Below are positions 44,429-52,718 of a stretch of 64,000 nucleotides of DNA, one piece after another. Both the position numbers and the translations under genes were made by a program. The notes under the pieces are model-generated. The model was not told where the DNA came from, ran no database searches, and saw nothing but the letters and a program-made list of their open reading frames with translations. Every line of letters starts with the position of its first letter. Positions within the stretch are counted from its first letter, which is position 1. The DNA is from Pseudomonadota bacterium. Lineage in GTDB: Bacteria; Pseudomonadota; Alphaproteobacteria; Reyranellales; Reyranellaceae. Location of the stretch: NCBI GenBank assembly GCA_018242505.1, contig JAFEBU010000022.1, forward strand, positions 62,001-126,000, read 5' to 3'.

Positions 44429-45970
44429 TCAGACGATCTTGCTTTCGCGGCCCTGCCAATAGCGGTCGCGCAACAGGCGCTTGTAGAGCTTGCCCGTCGG
44501 ATGGCGCGGCAGCTCGGCCTCGAAGTCGATGCTGCGCGGGCATTTGATGGCGGAGAGATGCTGCCTGCAGTAGGCGATCAGCTCCTCGGCGAGCGCGGGG
44601 CCGGCCTTGGCCATGTCGCGCGGCTGCACGACGGCCTTCACCTCTTCGCCGAAATCGGGATTGGGCACGCCGAACACCGCGCAATCCATCACCTCGGGAT
44701 GGTTGATCAGGAGATTCTCGGCTTCCTGGGGATAGATGTTCACGCCGCCGGAGATGATCATGAAGGCCTTGCGGTCGGTGAGATGCAGGAAGCCGTCGGC
44801 ATCGACATAGCCCACGTCGCCCAGCGTCGACCAACCCTTGGGATGGCGCGACTCGGCCGTCTTCTTGGGATCGTTGTGATATTCGAACGTGCGGCCCTCG
44901 GCAAAATAGACCGTGCCCGACTCGCCGGTCGGCAGCTCCGCGCCGGCATCGTCGCAGATCTTGAGCTTGCCGACGACCGCGCGGCCGACCGTCCCCTTGT
45001 GCGCCAGCCATTCCGCCGAGTTGCACATGGTGAGGCCGTTGCCCTCGGTGCCGCCGTAATATTCCCAGATGATCGGCCCCCACCAGCCGATCATCGCCTC
45101 CTTGACCGGGATGGGGCAGGGGGCGGCGGCGTGGATGGCGCACTTCAGCGAGGAGACGTCGTGCTTCAGCCGCACCTCGTCCGGCAGCTTGAGGAAGCGC
45201 ACGAACATGGTCGGCACGACCTGCGTGTGGGTGGCGCGATGCTTTTCGACCAGCCGCAGATACTCCTCGGCATCGAAGTTCTCCATCAACACCGAGGTGC
45301 CGCCGAGCCGCATGACGCTCATGTTGAAGCGCAAGGGAGCCGCATGATAGAGCGGCGCCGGCGACAGGTAGATCGTGTTCTCGTCCATGCCGTAGAGCTT
45401 GCTGGTGATCTGCAGCAAGGGATTGTCGAAGTCGATCGGCTGCGGTTCGATCACCGGCAGCACGCCCTTGGGCCGCCCGGTCGTGCCGGACGAATAGAGC
45501 ATGTCGTGGCCCGCGATCTCGTCGGCAATGCGGGTCGCGGGCTGGCCGGCCACCGCCTTCTCCCAGGACTCGTAGCCGGGGACGACGCCGTCGATCATGT
45601 AGCGGTGGGCGACGTGGCCCAGGAGCGGCGCCAGCTCTGCCGCCTTGTCGGCAAGATAGCGCGAGGTGATGAACAGCTTTGCGCCGCAATCGTTCACGAT
45701 GTAGCCGACCTCGGCCGCGGTGAGCCGCGAGCTGATGGCGGTGTAGATCAGCCCTGCCCGCTGCGCGCCCCAGCAGATCTCGAAGAAGCGCGGGTTGTTC
45801 TCGAGAAAGAATGCGATGTGATCACGAGCCTTGAGGCCGAGGGAACGCAAGAGCTGCGCGATGCGGTTGGATTGTTCGTCGAGCTGGCGATAGGTGACCG
45901 TCTCGCCGCTGGCGGCCATGATGTAGGCGGGCTTGTCGGGGTGTTGCTGGGCGTGGATATAGGGATGCAC
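44429..45970 (-). CDS. AMP-binding acyl-CoA synthetase
   Basis: A 513-residue adenylate-forming ligase that activates a fatty or other carboxylic acid with ATP and CoA. Core motifs are MLYSSGTTGRPKG (P-loop), YYGGTEGNGL, GDVGYVDADGFLHLTDRKAFMIISGGVNIYP (hinge and adenine site) and the catalytic Lys region PRHPTGKLYKRLL. GTG 45970 (MHPYIHAQQHPDKPAYIMA) is taken as start since this matches relatives and GGAGG lies ten bases upstream; GTG 45997 is possible. The quinone oxidoreductase and tldD follow on the same strand. Confidence 0.88.
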   Translation of the reverse strand: MHPYIHAQQHPDKPAYIMAASGETVTYRQLDEQSNRIAQLLRSLGLKARDHIAFFLENNPRFFEICWGAQRAGLIYTAISSRLTAAEVGYIVNDCGAKLFITSRYLADKAAELAPLLGHVAHRYMIDGVVPGYESWEKAVAGQPATRIADEIAGHDMLYSSGTTGRPKGVLPVIEPQPIDFDNPLLQITSKLYGMDENTIYLSPAPLYHAAPLRFNMSVMRLGGTSVLMENFDAEEYLRLVEKHRATHTQVVPTMFVRFLKLPDEVRLKHDVSSLKCAIHAAAPCPIPVKEAMIGWWGPIIWEYYGGTEGNGLTMCNSAEWLAHKGTVGRAVVGKLKICDDAGAELPTGESGTVYFAEGRTFEYHNDPKKTAESRHPKGWSTLGDVGYVDADGFLHLTDRKAFMIISGGVNIYPQEAENLLINHPEVMDCAVFGVPNPDFGEEVKAVVQPRDMAKAGPALAEELIAYCRQHLSAIKCPRSIDFEAELPRHPTGKLYKRLLRDRYWQGRESKIV

Positions 45971-46221
45971 GTGGACGTTTCCTCCAGGCAGCGGCACTTG
46001 CGCAGTTGCGGCAGCATAAACCGGAGCGGGGGAACGCGGGCAAGCATATGCCCGTTCGGTCTACGAAAGCGGTGATGATCCTGGCCGCGAAAATCCCACG
46101 CGGCATGTCCAATCAGTGTTCAGGCAGCCAATCCGGCGGCCGTCGATTGACCCGTATCGAGCCTGCTCACTAGGGTGTTTCCGGGCGTTGTCTGCATTGC
46201 CAGGTGTGTGGGGCCTCCATC

Positions 46222-46908
46222 ATGTCGCGCAAGCGGCCGTCGCGTCATAGCGAGGATCAGTTCGCGCTTTTCCTCGAACGCATCCGGGATTCCCTGGGCG
46301 ATGAAGACGACGCGAAATTCAACGAAGCAGTGAGCAATCTCGTCCGTCAGCGTCAAAGCCATACCGGACGGAACCAGGGCTCGCGTGGAACCGCCGATCC
46401 GGTCCGCGGCGGATCGTTGCCGGAGAGGCCGGCTTTCGGGACCGTCGCGCGCGCACCGCGCCCGGCGCCCGACGAGCTGCCGCTCCTGACGACGTTGCTC
46501 GGTCGACTGGTCCTGAGCTGGTCGGGCAACGAGGAGCTCCAGGTCCAGGCATTGAAGCTGCTGCTCGGGACGGACGTGTCTTCGGCCGCCATTGTCCATT
46601 CGACCCTGAGGACCGGGACGGAAAAGCTGGCGCTCATCCGGCGGCTCGCTCATTTCAAGGTGGCGGATCCGGAGACCCGGCTGGCGTTCGATGCGATCCT
46701 CGACGGACTCGACGCCGCCTATCGGGCGCGCGACGAGGTCTCGGTCGGCGATCGGGAGTCGGCCGACGCGCATCGGCTCGACCGGCTGCGGCAGGCGCAG
46801 AACGGGCTGCACGCCCTGAGCGAGGCACTAAGGGATGTTCTGCCCCGGCTGGGCGGCGCGATCGCACCGCAGGGCGAGGGCAATCCCTCCGGCCGTCAGC
46901 GTCACTGA
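46222..46908 (+). CDS. Hypothetical protein
   Basis: A 228-residue soluble, charged protein with no recognised family. The N-terminus SRKRPSRHSEDQFALFLERIRDSLGDEDDAKFNEAV is acidic-helical. A central linker is Pro/Arg-rich (about residues 50-85). The C-terminal half is helical (LPLLTTLLGRLVLSWSGNEELQVQALKLLLG onward). No signal peptide or membrane segment is present. A start at 46204 is also possible. It ends with a 7-bp convergent overlap with the zinc-ribbon gene. Confidence 0.55.
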   Translation: MSRKRPSRHSEDQFALFLERIRDSLGDEDDAKFNEAVSNLVRQRQSHTGRNQGSRGTADPVRGGSLPERPAFGTVARAPRPAPDELPLLTTLLGRLVLSWSGNEELQVQALKLLLGTDVSSAAIVHSTLRTGTEKLALIRRLAHFKVADPETRLAFDAILDGLDAAYRARDEVSVGDRESADAHRLDRLRQAQNGLHALSEALRDVLPRLGGAIAPQGEGNPSGRQRH

Positions 46909-47378
46909 TCCGATCCGGGGGTCGGGGCCTGAGGGCGAGGCTGCCCCGCCGGCCAGGATTGCTGCGCCGGCACACTGCCCTCGGCGTTGGCGGCCGCGGC
47001 GTTCTCGAGGCGTCGCAGCATCGTCGTCGCCGTCTTGAACGAGACGTTGAGGATGCGCTGCAGGTGATGCGGCCGAAACGGCTTCTTGCCACCTTCGGTC
47101 AGGTAGATGGCCTGCAGCCATTTGTGCAGCGGCACATGGCTCGAACTGAAGATCGTGCCGTGCGTCAGAGAGAAGGTGCGGCGGCAGGCGTAGCACTTGT
47201 AGGCGCCAAGCCGGGTCGACGCGCCGTCGAGCCGGCCAATCCGACCCTGCGTGCCGCATCTCGGGCACCTCGCTCCATCCGGCCAAAGAATGCTTTCCAA
47301 GTATCGATGGGCACTCAATTCGTCAGCGAAGCGCGCAAGACTCTTGCTGCGCGTCGCAACGCCCTCCTCCGCTTGCAT
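46902..47378 (-). CDS. IS1595-type transposase zinc-ribbon domain protein, lacking the DDE domain
   Basis: A 158-residue protein. DELSAHRYLESILWPDGARCPRCGTQGRIGRLDG leads to the second zinc knuckle YKCYACRRTFSLTHGTIFSSSHVPLHKWLQAIYL, and HHLQRILNVSFKTATTMLRRLE forms a helix-turn-helix. This is the N-terminal region of IS1595/ISXO2-like transposases. The catalytic DDE/N domain is absent; after residue ~130 there is only a Pro/Gln-rich tail (QQSWPAGQPRPQAPTPGSDQ). It is either a truncated relic or a domesticated DNA-binding protein. No terminal repeats were found around it. Confidence 0.75.
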   Translation of the reverse strand: MQAEEGVATRSKSLARFADELSAHRYLESILWPDGARCPRCGTQGRIGRLDGASTRLGAYKCYACRRTFSLTHGTIFSSSHVPLHKWLQAIYLTEGGKKPFRPHHLQRILNVSFKTATTMLRRLENAAAANAEGSVPAQQSWPAGQPRPQAPTPGSDQ

Positions 47379-47744
47379 GATACTCGTCCCTTCCCACTCA
47401 CGCCGCGCCCCAACGGGACGTGAGCCACGTCAAAGTATAGACGGGTTTGGCCGAGGTTCATGTGAAAGTCTCGCGCCCGATCTGCGCGTCGCCGGACAGA
47501 CGCAAACGCAGGTCCCGGTGGTTCGAAGGCTGTAAAACCGTTATTTTACAGGCTGAATTCGATCTCGAAGAGGATCGCCGGACTGCCGACCCGACCGCGA
47601 CGGCGCACCGGGTCTCGCATTTGTCACGGCGGTTGGCGGGTGCGGCGCGATTATGGGGCCTCACTCGGATCGATCGCGATCGACAAGACGTTTGATTTTC
47701 GGGGCCCGGGCCGCTAGATCGAACGGGCCTCGGAAGCGGCGTCA
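47379..47744. other. Intergenic gap with one inverted repeat
   Basis: No convincing gene is seen. The only structure is a perfect dyad, CTGTAAAA (47530-47537) and TTTTACAG (47544-47551), separated by six bases; its AT-rich arms stand out from the GC-rich surroundings. It could be an operator or a small terminator. It lies upstream of tRNA-Leu and behind the start of the minus-strand zinc-ribbon gene. Confidence 0.4.
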
Positions 47745-47831
47745 GCGGGCGTGGCGGAACTGGTAGACGCGCTGGACTCAAAATCCAGTTCTGGTGACAG
47801 AGTGTCGGTTCGATTCCGACCGCCCGCACCA
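47745..47831 (+). tRNA. tRNA-Leu, anticodon CAA
   Basis: The acceptor arms GCGGGCG and CGCCCGC pair fully, with a genomically encoded CCA end (47829-47831). The anticodon arm CTGGA-CTCAAAA-TCCAG gives anticodon CAA, reading UUG. A long class II variable arm (TTCTGGTGACAGAGT region) and the T-loop GGTTCGATTCC are present, as expected for leucine tRNA. The length is about 87 nt. It lies six bases from the 3' end of the gamma-carbonic anhydrase gene on the other strand. Confidence 0.95.
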
Positions 47832-47836
47832 CAGCG

Positions 47837-48478
47837 TCAGTCGCCGACCTGTCGCGTCATCCCGAAGGCCTGCTCCAGCCGTTTCCGCTCTTCCTCCATC
47901 TCCGCCGCGAAGGAAGGATGTGCCGACATGCGATAGTCGCCGCGCGCATAGGCTTGCGCATTGCGCCAGTACCAGAAGGCATTCAGCCGGTTCGCGACGG
48001 TGTTGTCCTTCGTCCGCACGACCCGGCCGGGCGAACCCATCACGATCGAGTTCGGCGGAATGAGAGTGCCTTCCTTCACGAAGGTGTGGCCGGCGATGAT
48101 GGAATTGTCGCCGATCTCGCAGCCGTCCATGATCGTCGATCCGATGCCGACGAGGACGTTGTCGCCGATCCGGCAGCCGTGCAGCGTGCAGTGATGCGTG
48201 ATCGAACAGTGACGACCGACGCTCACGCCCTCGGTGTATCCGACATGGATCAGCACGAAGTCCTGGATGTTGGTCCGCTCGCCGATGACGACGCGCTCGT
48301 GCTCGGCGCGAACGGCGGCGTTGCACCAGATCGATGTCCCTTCCGCGAGCCGGACCTCGCCATAGAGGACGGCGGAAGGGTCGATCCACGCGGCGCCGCG
48401 CGCATCCACGTCAGGGCCGATGATTGGTCCCGTTCTCCGGGTGGGGCCGACAGGGAAGGCGTCGCTGCTTCGGGTCAT
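47837..48478 (-). CDS. Gamma-carbonic anhydrase family protein (left-handed β-helix)
   Basis: A 213-residue hexapeptide-repeat protein. Repeats run from WIDPSAVLYGEVRLAEGTSIWCNAAVRAE to GNNSI-like turns. The probable zinc ligands are His in FVLIHVGY and the pair in SITHHCTLHG. The C-terminal helix FAAEMEEERKRLEQAF is typical. Members are gamma-class carbonic anhydrases or YrdA/PaaY-like thioesterase relatives. The start is ATG 48478, and ATGACC precedes a variable N-terminal extension of about 20 residues before IGPDVDARGAAWI. Confidence 0.88.
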   Translation of the reverse strand: MTRSSDAFPVGPTRRTGPIIGPDVDARGAAWIDPSAVLYGEVRLAEGTSIWCNAAVRAEHERVVIGERTNIQDFVLIHVGYTEGVSVGRHCSITHHCTLHGCRIGDNVLVGIGSTIMDGCEIGDNSIIAGHTFVKEGTLIPPNSIVMGSPGRVVRTKDNTVANRLNAFWYWRNAQAYARGDYRMSAHPSFAAEMEEERKRLEQAFGMTRQVGD

Positions 48479-48802
48479 TGGAGGGAGGCCATGGTGGGCA
48501 TGCGGCCTCTCCTATCGCATTTCGCTCCGGCGATCGCGGCGACCGGAAAGATTCATGTGCGGCGAAATATTCTGGTGATCCAACGCTTCTATTTGCAGTC
48601 TTCTTGCGACGTGATACAAATGGCGCGCAGAGTCACCGCCAAGGCTAGGTCATGTTGACCAAATCGCTGGCGGGTGGCGATGATTATTCTGTGATCTTTG
48701 TTATTCCTTTCGTGACCCATTGATTTTCGGAAACCTCGGCAATTTTCAGCCCGGACGAGAGTCCACCCATCTCGACCATTGATTTGATCAGAAGGCATAG
48801 TC
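48479..48802. other. Intergenic gap, no gene seen
   Basis: 324 bp, relatively AT-rich in its second half, between the divergent gamma-carbonic anhydrase gene and the receiver-like gene. It presumably holds both promoters. AGAAGG about eight bases before ATG 48803 is a fair ribosome-binding site. No repeat or RNA gene was recognised. Confidence 0.5.
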
Positions 48803-49423
48803 ATGAAGCGCGATATTTTGCTGATTGAGGGCGACGACCTGCGGCGCGTCGCCATGGTGCGGGCCCTGTTGCGGAAAGCCTTCCGTGTCACGGTCTGCAG
48901 CTCCCTCGATGAAGCGGACGAGGTCCTGCGGTATGTCGATTGCCGCGAGGCGGCGCCCGATACGGTGCTGCTCGGATCGGGTCTCCTGGGCGGCGCCGTC
49001 GCCCGGTTCGAAAAGATGCTGGCCGGCCGCTTCGGCGATACCAGGGTGATCCATCTGCCGCGCCGCTGCGAACCGCAGTCGTTCGCGGCGATGATGGCGG
49101 AGGCGGCCAGCTCGCCGCGCGCCGCCGAGCGAACGCTGAGCGTGCTCCTGATCGAGGCCGATCGCACCCAGCGCAATGCCATCGAGGACGACCTGCGCCT
49201 GCGCGGCGACGATGTCGTCGGCTGCGCTTCGGTGGGCGAGGCTGCGGCCGCCTTCGATCATCTCGTCGCCCAGGGCCTGCCGATCGATGCGGTGGTGTCG
49301 GCGACCAAGACGCTCGACGCCGAAGGCCTGCGCTTCTGCGCCTCGGCCACGAGCCGGCGGCCGGACTTGCGATGGGTCTTCCTGAGGGGGCCGGCCCTGG
49401 TGGGCGAGCCTATGGCGTTGTAG
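48803..49423 (+). CDS. Tandem degenerate response-regulator receiver-like protein
   Basis: A 206-residue protein made of two CheY-like halves. The first (about 1-100) begins RDILLIEGDDLRRVAMVRALLRKAFRVTVCSSLDEADEVL. The second (about 112-206) begins LSVLLIEADRTQRNAIEDDLRLRGDDVVGCASVGEAAAAF. Both retain the acidic pair of strand 1, but the phosphoacceptor position is not Asp (DTVLLGSGLLGG and DAVVSATKTLDA). It has no output domain. It is therefore likely a phosphorylation-independent protein-interaction module. No kinase gene adjoins it. Confidence 0.65.
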   Translation: MKRDILLIEGDDLRRVAMVRALLRKAFRVTVCSSLDEADEVLRYVDCREAAPDTVLLGSGLLGGAVARFEKMLAGRFGDTRVIHLPRRCEPQSFAAMMAEAASSPRAAERTLSVLLIEADRTQRNAIEDDLRLRGDDVVGCASVGEAAAAFDHLVAQGLPIDAVVSATKTLDAEGLRFCASATSRRPDLRWVFLRGPALVGEPMAL

Positions 49424-49495
49424 CGCCGGAGTTGTAGCGCCAGAGTAGCGCCGGATCATCGACCCGGCCGTCGATCGCTGCGGCGCCCGAGGGCC

Positions 49496-49882
49496 TCAGG
49501 GCGACGTCACTCCCTCGACGGCATAGGAGCGGAGATCGGCGCTCTGGTCGCCGGCGGCCTTTGCCAGCCTGTAGGCCGGGGAATTGAAGGCGGCCTCGGC
49601 CTTGGCGAGGCTGTCGAACCTTACGATCACAATGTGTCCGGGGGGCACGCCGTAGAGCGACTCGGCCTTGCCGTCGCGGGCGATGAAGGTGCCGCCGGCA
49701 TCGACCAGCGCCTTGGCGGCGGACGGCAGATAGTCGGCCTTGAAGGAGGCCACGTCCATCACATCGGCTTCGCTCACCACATAGGCCGGCGGCGGGGCCT
49801 CGGCATGGAGCGCCTGAACGGCGGCGGCACCGACGACAGCGCCCGTCAGCAGCGACAGGGCGACGCTAGAGTATGTTTTCAA
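49496..49882 (-). CDS. DUF1330 domain exported protein
   Basis: A 128-residue protein. A signal sequence spans about residues 1-28 (YSSVALSLLTGAVVGAAAVQALHAEA). The mature part is a dimeric ferredoxin-like DUF1330 domain: PPAYVVSEADVMDVASFKADYLPSAAKALVDAGGTFIARDG and GHIVIVRFDSLAKAEAAFNSPAYRLAKAAG. The function of the family is not established. The gap of about 245 bp to the next gene downstream holds no recognised gene. Confidence 0.85.
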   Translation of the reverse strand: MKTYSSVALSLLTGAVVGAAAVQALHAEAPPPAYVVSEADVMDVASFKADYLPSAAKALVDAGGTFIARDGKAESLYGVPPGHIVIVRFDSLAKAEAAFNSPAYRLAKAAGDQSADLRSYAVEGVTSP

Positions 49883-50127
49883 CGACCACTCCGCTTCGAG
49901 ATGACGGCGGAGCGTCCCATGTTCCGGTCGTCATGGCCATGCGGCCGAAGAGGGGCGCAAGCCGAAGGGTCACAGGCCGGTCCCCAATATGATCACTGGT
50001 CTGGCGATGCCGACGGCGAGAGGTTTTGCAGGCCGCGAGCCTTTCTTGACCGTTGCAAGCGCGGTGCGGCGCCAGCGAGGGTCGTGTGGGTCCTCCCGGG
50101 CGCCGCCAACGGCGATCGTCGTTTTCG

Positions 50128-50901
50128 TCAGACCGCCGAGAACCGCTTCATGTCGTCGTGCTCGATGCGCAGCGCCCTGCTGTAGGCGCGGGCAACGCTG
50201 GCCGTGTCGCCCCGTTCGCGCACGCGACCGTCGTCGATCCACAAGGCATGGTCGCACAGCCGGACGACTTCGCCGCTGGAGTGGCTCACGAAGAGCAGCG
50301 TGCCGCGTTTGCGGAAATTGTCGATCCAGTCCATGCACTTGCGCTGGAAGGCGGCGTCGCCCACTGCCAGGGCCTCGTCGACCACCAGGATCTCGGGATC
50401 GATATGGGCGCAGATGGCGAAGGCGAGCCGCACGCGCATGCCGGCCGAATAAAGCTTCACCGGCTGGTTGATGAAGTCGCCGATGCTGGCGAAGTCGGCG
50501 ATCGAGTCCATGCGCTCCAGCACTTCGTGCCGTTTCAGCCCCAGTACGGCGCCGCCGATCAGCACATTCTGCCGTCCGGTGGACTCCGAATCGAACGTCC
50601 CGCCCAGCGCCAGCACCGGCGCGATGCGGCCATTCACCCAGATCTCGCCGCGCGTCGGCCGCAGCATGCCGCATACGATCTGGAGCAAGGTCGACTTGCC
50701 GCAGCCGTTGCGCCCGAGGATGCCGACCGATTCGCCGCGCCGCACCTCGAAGCTGATGTCCTTCAGCGCCCAGAACGAGCGGTAATAGGTACGCCACGAT
50801 CCGAACAGGACCTGCTTCATCCACTGCTGCTCGTTGGCGTAGAGACGGTAGGCCTTGCTGAGATGGCGAGCGCGGATGACGACGTCTGGCTCAGATGACA
50901 T
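50128..50901 (-). CDS. Polysaccharide ABC exporter ATP-binding protein (Wzt/KpsT type)
   Basis: A 257-residue ATPase. Walker A is GILGRNGCGKSTLLQIVCG, the signature loop LYSAGMRVRLAFAICAH and Walker B EILVVDEALAVGDAAFQRKC. LVVDEALAVGD and the long spacer before the signature are typical of O-antigen, teichoic acid and capsule exporters. It lacks the C-terminal carbohydrate-binding extension of long Wzt proteins. Its start overlaps the permease end by 11 bp, so both form one exporter. It likely moves a lipid-linked polysaccharide across the inner membrane. Confidence 0.92.
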   Translation of the reverse strand: MSSEPDVVIRARHLSKAYRLYANEQQWMKQVLFGSWRTYYRSFWALKDISFEVRRGESVGILGRNGCGKSTLLQIVCGMLRPTRGEIWVNGRIAPVLALGGTFDSESTGRQNVLIGGAVLGLKRHEVLERMDSIADFASIGDFINQPVKLYSAGMRVRLAFAICAHIDPEILVVDEALAVGDAAFQRKCMDWIDNFRKRGTLLFVSHSSGEVVRLCDHALWIDDGRVRERGDTASVARAYSRALRIEHDDMKRFSAV

Positions 50902-51769
50902 CGGCGATGCTGTCCCGCTGCTTGCCGAAGAACCAGAAGCCGAAATAGAAGGTCACCAGCGAGCAGAACAGCACCCACAGGCAAACCAGCGGGTCGGGAA
51001 TCTGCCCGAACACGACCAGGTAACGCAGCACCTCGATGAAGCCGGTCAGGACGTTGATGTAGAAAATGAGCTTCAGCGTCGGCGAGAAGGTGTCGGTCGA
51101 GAAGAACACCGGCGTGGCGAACATCAGGAGCGGCGCCACAGTCATCATCAGGTAGGCGGTGTCGCGCGTGAAGGCGCCGGCCGCCGACAAAAGCCAGGTC
51201 AGGCCGATCAGGAAGGCCACGAACGGCACGAACCACAGCGGCAGCAACAGCACCGTGAGATGCAGCGTGCCGGTGAGCGCAAACTGGGCGATCAACATCA
51301 GGACCAGGCCGATCGTGGCGTAGACCGTGGCCCGCAGCGTCGAGATGATCGGCAGCATCTCGGCCGGGAAGATGGTCTGCTTGATGAAGTGCGCATACTC
51401 GTGCAGCAGCGAGGGCGCACGATAGGCCATCTCGCTGAAGAGGTTGAAGGCAATCAGGCCGCCGAAGATGAACAGCGCGTAGTCGAAATTCGAGCCCGAC
51501 TCGCCGCCGCCGGGCAGCTTCACCGGCCCGCCGGCGAAGGCCACGGTGTAGACGATCAGCGACAGCAGGGGCGCGGTGATGGCCCACACCCAGCCTGCCA
51601 CCGACCCTTTGAAGCGCTCTGCCAACTCGCGCCGCAGGATGGCATCCACCAGATCGCGGTGTCGCCAGGCCGAGACGAAAGGATCGCAAAGAAAGAAGCC
51701 GATACGCGCAAGAATCGATCTCTTTCTTGCCTCGACAGGTTTGCCATCAATAACGTGCAACAACGGCAA
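50891..51769 (-). CDS. Polysaccharide ABC exporter permease (Wzm/KpsM/TagG type)
   Basis: A 292-residue ABC-2 membrane protein with six hydrophobic helices. RELAERFKGSVAGWVWAITAPLLSLIVYTVAFAG is the N-terminal amphipathic and first-helix block; the last pair is LTGFIEVLRYLVVFGQ to VTFYFGFWFFGKQRDSIADVI. It pairs with the ATPase gene by an 11-bp overlap. A basic cytosolic N-terminus precedes helix one. Together they export a surface glycan whose sugars may include the GDP-fucose made downstream. Confidence 0.9.
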   Translation of the reverse strand: MPLLHVIDGKPVEARKRSILARIGFFLCDPFVSAWRHRDLVDAILRRELAERFKGSVAGWVWAITAPLLSLIVYTVAFAGGPVKLPGGGESGSNFDYALFIFGGLIAFNLFSEMAYRAPSLLHEYAHFIKQTIFPAEMLPIISTLRATVYATIGLVLMLIAQFALTGTLHLTVLLLPLWFVPFVAFLIGLTWLLSAAGAFTRDTAYLMMTVAPLLMFATPVFFSTDTFSPTLKLIFYINVLTGFIEVLRYLVVFGQIPDPLVCLWVLFCSLVTFYFGFWFFGKQRDSIADVI

Positions 51770-51941
51770 TGCTACTCACCTGGCCGGAAGGGCCTGCGGA
51801 AGGCCGACTTATCTATAGTACCACGTCCGTAGCGCAACTGTTTCGGCAGGTGCTTTTGCCAGGGTGTGTGCAGTTGCCGGGCCGGCCGCTACGGCCGCTG
51901 CCACAAAATGGAACCGATTGTCCTTTTACGGTTCTGTGACG

Positions 51942-52649
51942 ATGGGAATGATTTTCGACTGGGACCGTGCCCTCCTGCTGTGGATCAACCAGCCGGCAGG
52001 GCAGAGCGGTGTGCTCGACAAGCTCGTCTACGACATCGCCGATTCGACCCTGATCAAGGGCGGCCTGTTCCTGACCTTCTACTGGTGGCTTTGGTTTCGC
52101 AAGAATGGCAGCTGGCGGCGCGACGTCGTGGTGGCGCTCATTGCCGCCGTCATAACGGCTGTCCTGTCGCGCGCCCTGCAGGTTGCGCTGCCGTTCCATC
52201 CGCGGCCGATCCATGTGCCGGGCCTCGGCCTGCATATGCCTCTCGGGGTCGATCCGAAGACGCTGAACACTTTCAGCTCCTTTCCCAGCGATCACGCGAT
52301 GTTGTTCTTTGCCCTCAGCGTGCCGATGTGGTGGTGCTCGCGCTGGCTGGGCGCGGTGGCGATGCTGTGGACGCTGCTGCTGATCGGCCTGCCGCGAATC
52401 TATCTCGGTTATCACTTCCCCAGCGACGTCATCGCTGGCGCGGTGCTGGGCGTCGTCCTGATGGTGGTGCTTTGCCGCCTGATCGGCCGCATGCGATTGC
52501 CGGACCGGATCATCGATTTCGCCACCGTCCGCCCCGCCGTCTTCTATGCGATCGCCTTTCCGGCGATGCTCGAGCTTGCATTGCTGTTCGCCGATCTGCG
52601 GCACTTCATCGTGGATGCAGTGCAGTTGGGCAAGATGATCGTGGCATGA
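51942..52649 (+). CDS. PAP2 superfamily phosphatase
   Basis: A 235-residue membrane-bound phosphatidic-acid-phosphatase-like enzyme. The three PAP2 motifs are visible: an altered RALQVALPFHPRP for motif 1, SSFPSDHAMLFFAL (PSDH), and RIYLGYHFPSDVIAGAVLG (catalytic His, then Asp). About five hydrophobic helices are seen. It may recycle undecaprenyl diphosphate or lipid phosphates. The start is ATG 51942; the frame is open upstream to 51864. Its position in the polysaccharide locus suits a carrier-lipid role. Confidence 0.85.
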   Translation: MGMIFDWDRALLLWINQPAGQSGVLDKLVYDIADSTLIKGGLFLTFYWWLWFRKNGSWRRDVVVALIAAVITAVLSRALQVALPFHPRPIHVPGLGLHMPLGVDPKTLNTFSSFPSDHAMLFFALSVPMWWCSRWLGAVAMLWTLLLIGLPRIYLGYHFPSDVIAGAVLGVVLMVVLCRLIGRMRLPDRIIDFATVRPAVFYAIAFPAMLELALLFADLRHFIVDAVQLGKMIVA

Positions 52650-52718
52650 ATCCTGCTGTGATCGGCCAGCCACCAAATGATCACTGTAAAAACACGAGAC
52701 ATTGGCAAATGCTGAATC

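Noticed and set aside
43440..45689. A 749-residue oxidoreductase fused to an upstream domain
   Set aside because: The upstream part is an alternative frame of the acyl-CoA ligase gene; the oxidoreductase starts at GTG 44411.
47530..47551. Riboswitch or small RNA at the CTGTAAAA dyad
   Set aside because: Only one short stem without further structure or a T-tract on either strand; kept as an unassigned dyad.
47745..47831. tRNA-associated genomic island junction
   Set aside because: I found no integrase and no repeat of the tRNA 3' end in the window.
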